NCBI GenBank assembly: GCA_964626885.1
Contig: CAZVJA010000258.1
Location: 1-6,833 of the forward strand
DNA length: 6,833 nt
Reading direction: 5' to 3'
From: CAZVJA01 sp964626885
GTDB lineage: Bacteria > Planctomycetota > Planctomycetia > Planctomycetales > Planctomycetaceae
In this document: piece by piece, positions 1 through 6,624 of the stretch
Position numbering within the stretch: position 1 is the stretch's first letter
Layout of the letters: each line of letters opens with the position of its first letter
The notes under the pieces: model-generated
What the model was told of the DNA's origin: nothing
Database searches by the model: none
What the model saw: the letters and a program-made list of their open reading frames with translations, nothing else
Translations under genes and position numbers: made by a program

Positions 1-2136
1 GAGACCTTCTGGCAGTTCCCCACCGTCTCGATGGGACTGGGACCAATCACCGCCATCTACCAGGCGCGGTTTCTCCGCTATCTGCGCGACCGCGGAATTC
101 TGAACACCGATCAGTCGAAGGTGTGGTGTTACGTCGGAGACGGCGAGTGCGACGAGCCGGAGACGCTCGGTGCCCTCACGCTCGCCTCGCGCGAAAAACT
201 CGACAACCTGATCTTCGTCATCAACTGCAACTTGCAGCGGTTGGACGGTCCGGTTCGCGGCAATGGCAAGATCATCCAAGAACTGGAAGCAGCTTTCCGC
301 GGCGCCGGCTGGAACTGCATTAAGGTCATCTGGGGATACGACTGGGATCAGCTCCTGGCGGCCGACGAAGACGGAAAGCTCGTCAAGCGGATGGGCGAGG
401 TTGTTGACGGCCAATATCAGAAGTACAGCGTCGAAACCGGTGCGTACATCCGCGAGCACTTCTTTGGCGTTTCGCCCGAGTTGCTGGAGATGGTGGCGCA
501 TCTCTCCGACAGTCAGCTGGAGAAAATGCGCCGCGGCGGCCACGATCCCGAAAAAGTCTACGCGGCCTACAAGTCTGCGGTCCAGCACACCGGTTCGCCG
601 ACCGTGATTCTCGCGAAGACGATCAAAGGTTACGGCTTGGGAGAGGCGGGCGAGGGACGCAACACCACGCACAACGAAAAGAAGCTGGAAACCGACGAGC
701 TGCGGGCCTTCCGCACCCGGTTCGCCATTCCCATCGGGGACGACGACGTGGCAGAGGCGCCGTTCTACCGCTTCCCGGAAGACAGCCCGGAATACAAATA
801 TTTGCACGCTCGGCGAGAGACGCTCGGAGGATATGTGCCGGCGCGCAAACCGACGGGAGAAGTTCTGGAGCTTCCTCCCGCCGAAACTTTTGAAAAGACC
901 CTGAAGGGGAGTGCCGGCCGCGAAGCGTCCACCACGATGGCTTTCGGTTCGCTGCTGAGCACGCTGCTCAAAGACAAAAAGATCGGTAAGCGAATCGTAC
1001 CGATCATCCCCGACGAGGCCCGCACCTTCGGCATGGAAGGGCTCTTCGGTCAGTGCGGCATTTACGCGCATAAAGGGCAGTTGTACGAACCGGTCGATGC
1101 CGGCGCGATCATGTACTACAAGGAAGCCAAGAACGGGCAGATTCTCGAAGAGGGAATCAACGAAGCGGGAGCGATGTCGTCGTTTGTCGCGGCCGGAACC
1201 GCGTATAGCAACCTCGGCGTCAACATGATCCCGTTCTACATTTATTACTCGATGTTCGGTTTCCAACGGATCGGCGATCTCATCTGGCTGGCGGCCGATG
1301 CCCGCACGAAGGGCTTCCTGATCGGCGGTACGTCGGGGCGCACGACCCTCAACGGCGAAGGTTTGCAGCATCAGGATGGGCACAGCCAATTGATGGCGGC
1401 TTCGGTGCCGACTTTGCGGGCCTACGACCCCGCCTACGCGTACGAGTTGGGCGTCATCATTCGCGACGGCTTGAAGCGTTTGTACCAGGACAACGAATGC
1501 CACTTCTATTACATCAGCGTCTATAACGAAAACTATGCCATGCCGGAGATGCCCGCCGGGGTCGAGGAAGGAGTTCTCAAAGGGCTGTACCGGGTCAGCG
1601 GCGCGGCCGGCGGCGGTAAGCAAAATGGCAAGAAGAATGAAGCCCGCCCGCAACTGTTCGGCAGCGGGACGATTCTCCGCGAGGCACTGCGGGCTCAGGC
1701 GTTGCTGGCCGAGAAGTTCGGCGTCGAGGCGGATGTCTGGAGCGCCACCAGCTACAACGAATTGAGTCGGGAAGCGACGGCGGTCGAGCGGTGGAACCGT
1801 CTCCATCCCAAGGAAGAGCCGCGTAAGAGTTATCTGGAAACGGCGCTCGCCGGTCTGGAAGGACCGTTCATCGCGGTGAGCGACAACATGCGACTGGTGC
1901 CGGAACAGATTCGCCGTTTTGTGCCGGGTCCGTATGTCACGCTGGGAACCGACGGTTTCGGCCGGAGCGACACTCGCGAGTCGTTACGCCGACATTTCGA
2001 GATCGACGCGGAGCAGGCGGCGTATGCCACACTGTTCGCCCTGGCGGAGTGCGGCCGGTTCGACAAAAAGAAGCTCCCCAAAGCGGTGAAGGATCTCGGT
2101 ATCGACCCCGAGAAGATCGACCCGTCTGTAGCCTAG
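1..2136 (+). CDS. aceE: Pyruvate dehydrogenase E1 component, homodimeric type (5'-truncated by window edge)
   Basis: Thiamine-diphosphate-dependent E1 of the cytoplasmic pyruvate dehydrogenase complex: it decarboxylates pyruvate and reductively acetylates the lipoyl group of E2. The frame is open from base 1, giving 711 visible codons against about 887 in Escherichia coli AceE, so some 175-190 N-terminal residues are off the edge. The methionine at 31 is internal, because upstream codons read ETFWQFPTVS, a conserved AceE stretch. Visible landmarks are the ThDP/Mg motif GDGECDEPE (Asp codon 139-141) followed 30 residues later by NCNLQ (Asn codon 229-231), the mobile-loop His (670-672, equivalent to E. 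coli His407), DEARTFGMEGLF, the cofactor-activating Glu in EGINEAG (1162-1164), and GLQHQDGHS (from 1363). The C-terminal domain contains LGTDGFGRSD. A Gly/Lys-rich stretch near 1606-1653 is about 8 residues longer than in E. coli. The gene ends with tandem stops TAG-TGA (2134-2139). aceF follows after 144 bp. Confidence 0.97.
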   Translation, partial: ETFWQFPTVSMGLGPITAIYQARFLRYLRDRGILNTDQSKVWCYVGDGECDEPETLGALTLASREKLDNLIFVINCNLQRLDGPVRGNGKIIQELEAAFRGAGWNCIKVIWGYDWDQLLAADEDGKLVKRMGEVVDGQYQKYSVETGAYIREHFFGVSPELLEMVAHLSDSQLEKMRRGGHDPEKVYAAYKSAVQHTGSPTVILAKTIKGYGLGEAGEGRNTTHNEKKLETDELRAFRTRFAIPIGDDDVAEAPFYRFPEDSPEYKYLHARRETLGGYVPARKPTGEVLELPPAETFEKTLKGSAGREASTTMAFGSLLSTLLKDKKIGKRIVPIIPDEARTFGMEGLFGQCGIYAHKGQLYEPVDAGAIMYYKEAKNGQILEEGINEAGAMSSFVAAGTAYSNLGVNMIPFYIYYSMFGFQRIGDLIWLAADARTKGFLIGGTSGRTTLNGEGLQHQDGHSQLMAASVPTLRAYDPAYAYELGVIIRDGLKRLYQDNECHFYYISVYNENYAMPEMPAGVEEGVLKGLYRVSGAAGGGKQNGKKNEARPQLFGSGTILREALRAQALLAEKFGVEADVWSATSYNELSREATAVERWNRLHPKEEPRKSYLETALAGLEGPFIAVSDNMRLVPEQIRRFVPGPYVTLGTDGFGRSDTRESLRRHFEIDAEQAAYATLFALAECGRFDKKKLPKAVKDLGIDPEKIDPSVA

Positions 2137-2280
2137 TGAATCGGGCTTCAGCAAGTTATCCTTTCCTGAGCGGGTCGGTGCGCGCTGGCCGAACGAAGAG
2201 GGGCAGTCGATCGACGACGGAGGTTCCCCGCAATCCGCGGTTGTACGAATTAAGAATGGATTTGCCGCAACGAGACCAAT
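2137..2280 (+). other. aceE-aceF intergenic gap, no clear signal
   Basis: This 144-bp spacer separates aceE from aceF. It holds no convincing gene. A short inverted repeat (CCGC, 5-nt loop, GCGG, near 2228-2240) is too weak and lacks a T-run, so I do not call a terminator. An in-frame stop at 2251-2253 with no start codon before 2281 bounds the aceF start. Only a poor purine match (GAGA at 2272-2275) lies where a ribosome binding site would be. Whether an internal promoter is present cannot be told by eye. Confidence 0.5.
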
Positions 2281-3645
2281 ATGGCCATCGAATTTAAGCT
2301 TCCAGAAGTATCCGAAGGGGTGACATCGGCCGACGTGGCGGAGATTCACGTAGCCGAGGGGGACGTGATCGAGGCGGGGCAGATTGTCCTGGAAGTCGAG
2401 ACCGAAAAAGCGGTCGCTGACATCCCCTCTCCCTATGCCGGCAAGGTGACGAAGATTCACGTACAGCGCGGGCAGAGCGTGCCGGTTGGCGCAACGTTGT
2501 TAACGATCGAAACATCAACAGGTGCACCGGCGGCTGAAAAAACTTCCAAGCCGGCGCCGACGAAAGAAGTCCCTCCACCGAAACCGGCCGCGGCGCCGGT
2601 CGCCGAGTCCCGTCCTGCACCCGCACCGACCCCGCCGAAATCGGTACCCTCCGCGCCGGTGCAACCTGCAGCGACGACGACTGCTATGGTCGCAACTCGC
2701 GCTGCTGCGACTCCGCAGGGGAACGGAAACGGCAACGACCGCGCACCGGCTCCCGCCGGCCCCGCAACGAGGCGACTTGCTCGAGAGTTGGGGGTCGATC
2801 TGCATCGTCTGGCGGGGAGCGGTCCCGGCGGGCGCATTACATCTGAAGACGTGCAATCCTACGTACGCACTTTGACCGCCTCGGCTGTGCATGACGTCGG
2901 CAGCCCGATGGCAGCGCCGCAATTGCCGGACTTCAATCGTTACGGCGCGATCGAGCGCCGGCCGATGAGCAAGCTGGCGCGTACCGCCGCCGCCAATTTG
3001 AGTCTCTCGTGGCAGATCGTGCCGCACGTCACGCAGCACGAGCTGTGTGACGTTACCGATCTGGAAGAGTCTCGCCAGAACTACATGAAGAGCATCGGTC
3101 AGAACGGGCCGAAAATCACCATGACGGCCATCATGGTGAAAGCCGTCGTCGGCGCGCTCCGCGCCTTCCCACAGTTCAACTCCAGCCTCGACACGGGCTC
3201 GAACGAGTTGATTCTCAAAGGTTACTACCACATCGGCGTGGCGGTTGACACCGAGTATGGGCTGGTGGTGCCGGTCATTCGCGATGCCGATCGTAAATCG
3301 GTGCTGGCTATCGCGCACGAGATCACCGATCTTTCGGAACGTGCCCGCGATCGCAAGCTTGAAATGTCGGACATGCAGGGGGGGACGTTTACCATTACGA
3401 ATCTCGGCGGCATCGGCGGAACCTCATTCACGCCGATCGTGAATTATCCCGAAGTCGCCATCCTCGGCATGTCGCGAACGCGTAAGCAGTGGGATTTTGT
3501 CGACGGCAAACCGGTCCAACGGCTAATGCTCCCGCTGTCGCTCTCCTACGATCACCGCGTCATCAACGGAGCGGATGCCGCGCGGTTTATCGTAAAGCTC
3601 TCCCGGATTCTCTCTGATTTCTTCCAACTGCTGATTGAGTGTTAA
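2281..3645 (+). CDS. aceF: Dihydrolipoamide acetyltransferase, E2 of pyruvate dehydrogenase
   Basis: Core E2 of the PDH complex, 454 aa: it receives the acetyl group on lipoyl-lysine and transfers it to CoA. A single N-terminal lipoyl domain spans residues 1-78, with the lipoylated Lys43 in the VETEKAVADIPS turn. A flexible Pro/Ala-rich linker covers about 79-155. The peripheral-subunit (E3/E1)-binding domain is at about 161-195 (TRRLARELGVDL, GSGPGGRITSEDV). The catalytic domain runs from about 221 to the end, with HVTQHELCDVTDLE, FTITNLGGIGGTSFTP and the active-site DHRVINGADAARF (His425). Two positions differ from the commonest acetyltransferase pattern: Thr373 for Ser and Asn429 for Asp. 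Both are known in active relatives (Thr in E. coli SucB-type E2o, Asn in Azotobacter E2p). The start is secure: an in-frame stop at 2251-2253 and no other start codon in between. The Shine-Dalgarno is weak. The aceE and lpd neighbours make it pyruvate- rather than 2-oxoglutarate-specific. E. coli AceF has three lipoyl domains; one is common elsewhere. Confidence 0.96.
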   Translation: MAIEFKLPEVSEGVTSADVAEIHVAEGDVIEAGQIVLEVETEKAVADIPSPYAGKVTKIHVQRGQSVPVGATLLTIETSTGAPAAEKTSKPAPTKEVPPPKPAAAPVAESRPAPAPTPPKSVPSAPVQPAATTTAMVATRAAATPQGNGNGNDRAPAPAGPATRRLARELGVDLHRLAGSGPGGRITSEDVQSYVRTLTASAVHDVGSPMAAPQLPDFNRYGAIERRPMSKLARTAAANLSLSWQIVPHVTQHELCDVTDLEESRQNYMKSIGQNGPKITMTAIMVKAVVGALRAFPQFNSSLDTGSNELILKGYYHIGVAVDTEYGLVVPVIRDADRKSVLAIAHEITDLSERARDRKLEMSDMQGGTFTITNLGGIGGTSFTPIVNYPEVAILGMSRTRKQWDFVDGKPVQRLMLPLSLSYDHRVINGADAARFIVKLSRILSDFFQLLIEC

Positions 3646-3650
3646 GATCC

Positions 3651-5078
3651 ATGGCGAACACCGACGACGCGCGCGGGCAACTCGTGGTGATCGGCGCTGG
3701 CCCGGGAGGGTATCCCGCGGCTTTCGATGCGGCCGATCACGGCATGAACGTCACCCTGGTCACCGAAGAGCCTATTCCAGGCGGCGTCTGCCTGCACCGG
3801 GGCTGCATCCCGTCAAAAGCACTCCTGCATGTCGCCAAGCTCATCCAAGAATCGAAAGATGCCGGCGAGTGGGGAGTCACCTTCACCAAGCCGAAGATCA
3901 ACCTCGACAAGCTCCGCGAGTTCAAGACGGGCGTCGTGGGAAGGTTGACCGGCGGCGTGAGCGAATTGTGCCGCGCTCGCGGCGTCAAGCTGGTGCATGC
4001 CCGCGCGACGTTCCTCAACTCAAATACCCTCGAGTTGACGAAAGGGGACGGCAAGACCGAGAAGCTGCCGTTCGAGCATGCGATCATCGCGACCGGATCA
4101 ACTCCCGTCATGCCGCCGCTGTTTGCAATCGGCGACGAGCGCGTGATGGATTCGACCGGCGCTCTCGAGCTGGCGGACGTGCCGAAGCGGCTGCTCGTGG
4201 TCGGCGGCGGCTACATCGGGCTGGAAATGGGATGCGTCTATGCCGCGCTCGGTTCGAAGGTGACCGTTGTCGAAATGACTCCCGGCCTGCTCCCGGGGGC
4301 GGATCGCGATCTGGTTCGTCCATTGAAGGCACGGCTCGACAAAATCTTCGAGGCAATTCATCTAAACACGAAAGTGGCGGGGTTGAAGGCCGAGAAGAGC
4401 GGCATCGTCGCGACTCTCGAAGGAGAGGGAGTCGTGCCGCAACAGACGTTTGATCGTGTGCTCGTCGCTGTCGGCCGTCGACCGAACAGCCGAAACCTCG
4501 GGCTCGAAAACACTCAGGTCGAAGTGGATGAGAAGGGATTCATCAAGGTCGATGCCCAGCGCCGCACGGCCGATCCGTCGATCCTGGCAATCGGGGATGT
4601 GGCGGGAGAACCGATGCTCGCCCACAAGGCATCGCGCGAAGCTCGGGTCGCGGTCGAAGCGCTCGCCGGCGAACCGGCCGCATTCGACGTCATCGCGATT
4701 CCGGCAGTCGTGTTTACCGATCCCGAGGTCGCGTGGTGCGGCCTGACCGAGAACGAAGCAAAGGCCGCGGGCCGCGATGTGAAGATCGTGCGGTTTCCAT
4801 GGGCGGCGTCCGGCCGTGCGATTACGCTCGGGCGCACCGATGGCTTGACGAAGATTCTGTTCGACCCCGAGACGGAACGTGTGTTGGGCGTGGGAATCGT
4901 CGGTCCCGGAGCGGGAGAACTGATTGCCGAGGGAGTGCTCGCCGTCGAGACTGCCGCGGTGGCCCGTGATTTGGCCGAATCGATCCACGCACACCCCACA
5001 CTTTCCGAAACTTTGATGGAATCGGCCGAGGCGGCGTTTGGCCAGGCGACGCACATTTACCGCCCGAAGCGTAATTAA
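3651..5078 (+). CDS. lpdA: Dihydrolipoyl dehydrogenase, E3 of pyruvate dehydrogenase
   Basis: FAD flavoprotein (475 aa, a normal length) that reoxidises dihydrolipoyl-E2 and reduces NAD+. The FAD-binding GAGPGGYPAAF lies at residues 15-25. The redox-active disulfide is in GGVCLHRGCIPSK (Cys47 and Cys52). The NAD-binding VVGGGYIGLEMG sits at about 183-194 (Gly185-187). The second FAD motif is LAIGDVAGEPMLAHKA, and the C-terminal interface carries the catalytic His448-Glu453 pair in HPTLSE. All catalytic residues are present. The end of the second strand reads VTLVTEEP, one residue longer before the disulfide helix than in many homologues. I chose ATG 3651, 5 bp after the aceF stop; a GTG at 3639 in the same frame would overlap aceF and add only four residues (MLRS). 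No strong Shine-Dalgarno is present, so translational coupling to aceF is plausible. Adjacency to aceE-aceF indicates the PDH-dedicated E3, though it may also serve 2-oxoglutarate dehydrogenase. Confidence 0.96.
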   Translation: MANTDDARGQLVVIGAGPGGYPAAFDAADHGMNVTLVTEEPIPGGVCLHRGCIPSKALLHVAKLIQESKDAGEWGVTFTKPKINLDKLREFKTGVVGRLTGGVSELCRARGVKLVHARATFLNSNTLELTKGDGKTEKLPFEHAIIATGSTPVMPPLFAIGDERVMDSTGALELADVPKRLLVVGGGYIGLEMGCVYAALGSKVTVVEMTPGLLPGADRDLVRPLKARLDKIFEAIHLNTKVAGLKAEKSGIVATLEGEGVVPQQTFDRVLVAVGRRPNSRNLGLENTQVEVDEKGFIKVDAQRRTADPSILAIGDVAGEPMLAHKASREARVAVEALAGEPAAFDVIAIPAVVFTDPEVAWCGLTENEAKAAGRDVKIVRFPWAASGRAITLGRTDGLTKILFDPETERVLGVGIVGPGAGELIAEGVLAVETAAVARDLAESIHAHPTLSETLMESAEAAFGQATHIYRPKRN

Positions 5079-5195
5079 ACGAGACGGGCGGTCAGGGAAA
5101 ATCGGGCATCGCCCTACGGGTGGTGGGAGTGCCCCGGGAGTCTCACGAGAACATACGATTCGCCGTCTGTTAGCACGAGGTTCCGTTCGAACGAA
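5079..5195 (+). other. lpd-lhgO intergenic gap with small competing hairpins
   Basis: This 117-bp spacer contains GGGC-atc-GCCC (5104-5114) and, sharing its right arm, CGCCC-tac-GGGTG (5110-5122), so the two short hairpins are mutually exclusive. A GGGAGT direct repeat follows (5125-5130 and 5136-5141). No T-run follows any stem, so this is not a standard intrinsic terminator. No promoter stands out. A GAGG at 5177-5180 is 15 nt before the lhgO start, longer than a usual Shine-Dalgarno spacing. Confidence 0.4.
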
Positions 5196-6392
5196 ATGCA
5201 GCAAGCCGACGTCACGATAATTGGAGGGGGCATCGTCGGGCTGGCGACCGGGTATCGTCTCACGGAACGCTTTCCCGGAACGCGCATACTGCTGCTCGAA
5301 AAAGAGTCGGGGCTTGCACATCATCAAACGGGGCGGAACTCCGGCGTGCTGCATTCGGGAGTGTATTACAAGCCCGGCAGCCTCAAGGCGCGAAATTGTC
5401 GCGAAGGCAAACTCGCGATGCAGGAGTTCTGCGAGCGCGAGGGGGTGGCCTACGACGTCTGCGGGAAGGTCATCGTCGCGGTCGATGAGTCGGAGTTTCC
5501 GGCGCTGGAACGGATACACGAGCGTGGCCAGGCGAACGGCGTCCGCTGCGAGTTGATCAGCCGGGAACGACTGCACGAACTGGAGCCGCATGCCGCCGGG
5601 CTCCGCGCGCTGCACGTTCCCGAAGCGGGGATTGTCGATTACGTCGGCGCCTGCGAGCGGATGGCGGAACACATCCGGAAAGGGGGCGGCTCGATCGTCT
5701 TGAACGCACGCGTGACCGCGCTGCGGTCCTCCGGATCGGAAACATTGGTCGAGAGCACGGCGGGAGAATTCTCAACGAAGCTCGTCGTCAACTGCACCGG
5801 GTTGCATAGCGACCGCGTGGCACGGCTGAGCGGTCAAGATCCGGACGCGAAGATTGTTCCGTTCCGCGGCGAGTATTTTGAATTGAAGCCCGAGGCGGAA
5901 CACCTTTGTAAAAACCTCATTTATCCGGTTCCCGATCCGAGCTTTCCGTTTCTTGGCGTCCATTTCACCCGGATGGCGCTCGGCGGCGTCGAATGTGGTC
6001 CGAACGCTGTGCTCGCCTTCGCCCGTGAAGGCTACCATAAGACGGATATCAACGTCCGCGATCTGGCGGAGTCGCTCACCTATCCCGGCTTCCTGCGGCT
6101 GGCGGCACGCTACTGGAAGACCGGCCTGGGAGAAATGTGGCGGTCGATCAGCAAGGGGGCGTTCGTGAAGGCGCTGCAGCGGCTGATGCCGGAGATTCGT
6201 GCGGAGCATTTGAAGCCCGCTCCATCCGGTGTGCGGGCACAGGCACTCTCGCGCGACGGCAATCTCGTCGACGATTTTTTGATCCTCGAAAACGAGCGGG
6301 TCGTCAACGTGCTGAACGCACCATCGCCGGCAGCCACCGCGGCCCTCAACATCGGCCGGCTGATTGTCGACAAACTCGCCCCGCGGCTGTGA
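5196..6392 (+). CDS. lhgO: L-2-hydroxyglutarate oxidase/dehydrogenase
   Basis: FAD-dependent enzyme of the DAO-type oxidoreductase fold, 398 aa (E. coli LhgO/LhgD is about 420). It oxidises L-2-hydroxyglutarate to 2-oxoglutarate; the E. coli enzyme passes the electrons to the membrane quinone pool. The N-terminal Rossmann motif IIGGGIVGLATGYRL has its glycines at 10, 11, 12 and 15, and the ribose-binding acid is Glu35 in LLLEKE. The family signature HQTGRNSGVLHSGVYY occupies residues 43-58. Further signatures are IYPVPDPSFPFLGVHFTR (ends near 259), GGVECGPNAVLAF (Glu266-Cys267-Gly268) and the C-terminal flavin-binding NAPSPAATAALNIG (374-387). No signal peptide or membrane helix is seen. The start places the dinucleotide motif at the very N-terminus and no other start codon lies close upstream. 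It lies 117 bp after lpd on the same strand, so co-transcription is possible but not shown. Other DAO-family substrates (glycerol 3-phosphate, glycine) fit the signatures less well. Confidence 0.93.
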   Translation: MQQADVTIIGGGIVGLATGYRLTERFPGTRILLLEKESGLAHHQTGRNSGVLHSGVYYKPGSLKARNCREGKLAMQEFCEREGVAYDVCGKVIVAVDESEFPALERIHERGQANGVRCELISRERLHELEPHAAGLRALHVPEAGIVDYVGACERMAEHIRKGGGSIVLNARVTALRSSGSETLVESTAGEFSTKLVVNCTGLHSDRVARLSGQDPDAKIVPFRGEYFELKPEAEHLCKNLIYPVPDPSFPFLGVHFTRMALGGVECGPNAVLAFAREGYHKTDINVRDLAESLTYPGFLRLAARYWKTGLGEMWRSISKGAFVKALQRLMPEIRAEHLKPAPSGVRAQALSRDGNLVDDFLILENERVVNVLNAPSPAATAALNIGRLIVDKLAPRL

Positions 6393-6419
6393 GCCCGTCC
6401 AAGAACCGGAAATATCAAT

Positions 6420-6478
6420 AAGGAATCCAGGAAAGCGGGAGAAGACGGAGGATGGAAGATAGATGATGGAGAAGCGGG
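6420..6478 (+). repeat. Purine-rich low-complexity tract
   Basis: Almost every base is A or G, with imperfect repeated units of the type GATGGA/GAAGAT (for example GGAGGATGGAAGATAGATGA at 6447-6466). A similar AAGCGGG string occurs near both ends (from 6433 and from 6472). It is non-coding as far as can be seen. Spacers of this style occur between genes in some Planctomycetes and Verrucomicrobia by general recollection; that comparison was not tested. Confidence 0.5.
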
Positions 6479-6493
6479 CTTACGAGAGTCAGC

Positions 6494-6523
6494 AGAGCAT
6501 TTGACCAAATCAAGAGCATTTGA
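6494..6523 (+). repeat. 11-bp direct repeat, 19-bp period, with nested inverted repeat
   Basis: AGAGCATTTGA occurs at 6494-6504 and again exactly at 6513-6523, start to start 19 bp. Between and overlapping them, ATTTG (6499-6503) and CAAAT (6506-6510) form a perfect 5-bp inverted repeat with a 2-nt spacer. The pair lies about 100 bp upstream of the Ldh2-family start, a position compatible with a regulator binding site, but chance or a local duplication are equally possible. Confidence 0.5.
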
Positions 6524-6553
6524 ACGAGGGAACGGCAAACGACGCCATTCTCT

Positions 6554-6586
6554 TTGAAATTCCTGACTTCTTGGTTTCCTTATAAA
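6554..6586 (+). promoter_or_regulatory. Possible promoter for the Ldh2-family gene
   Basis: TTGAAA at 6554-6559 resembles a -35 box and TATAAA at 6581-6586 resembles a -10 box, about 40 bp before the ATG and inside the most AT-rich patch of the window. The 21-bp spacing is longer than the usual 16-18, so this is only a candidate; the -10-like box is more convincing than the -35. Confidence 0.3.
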
Positions 6587-6624
6587 AATTGTCTTTGTTT
6601 TCGTTTCAGTGAAAGCTCCGATCC

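Larger units (their letters stand above)
6393..6624 (+). other. lhgO to Ldh2-family intergenic region
   Basis: This 232-bp stretch has no credible gene in any frame. Left to right it holds a weak GGCT-gtg-AGCC stem over the lhgO stop with no T-run, a purine-rich low-complexity tract (about 6420-6478), an 11-bp direct repeat spaced 19 bp apart with a small inverted repeat in it (6494-6523), and an AT-rich patch with a promoter-like box (about 6554-6606). The drop in GC toward the right and the length suggest that the downstream gene has its own promoter, which is inference. Confidence 0.6.

Noticed and set aside
31..33. ATG at 31 as the start of aceE
   Set aside because: Codons 1-30 are in frame and encode ETFWQFPTVS, a conserved internal AceE segment; the real start is outside the window.
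2049..2297. + strand 82-codon frame bridging aceE and aceF
   Set aside because: It overlaps both genes out of frame and its Arg/Ser-rich composition looks like a shadow.
1984..2460. 158-codon - strand frame covering the aceE-aceF gap
   Set aside because: It overlaps the conserved aceE C-terminus and the aceF lipoyl domain, and no motif or ribosome binding site supports it.
2515..3318. 267-codon - strand frame opposite aceF
   Set aside because: Low-complexity Arg/Gly-rich product opposite the E2 linker and catalytic domain, with no recognisable motif.
3635..4453. 272-codon + strand frame overlapping lpd
   Set aside because: Its translation is Arg-rich without domains, typical of an out-of-frame reading of GC-rich coding DNA; the lpd frame carries all E3 motifs.
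4362..5672. 436-codon open frame on the - strand spanning lpd, the spacer and lhgO
   Set aside because: It lies opposite two well-recognised genes, shows no family motif, and GC-rich codon use commonly leaves the antisense frame open.
6382..6400. Stem GGCT-gtg-AGCC over the lhgO stop as a terminator
   Set aside because: Only four base pairs and no following T-run.
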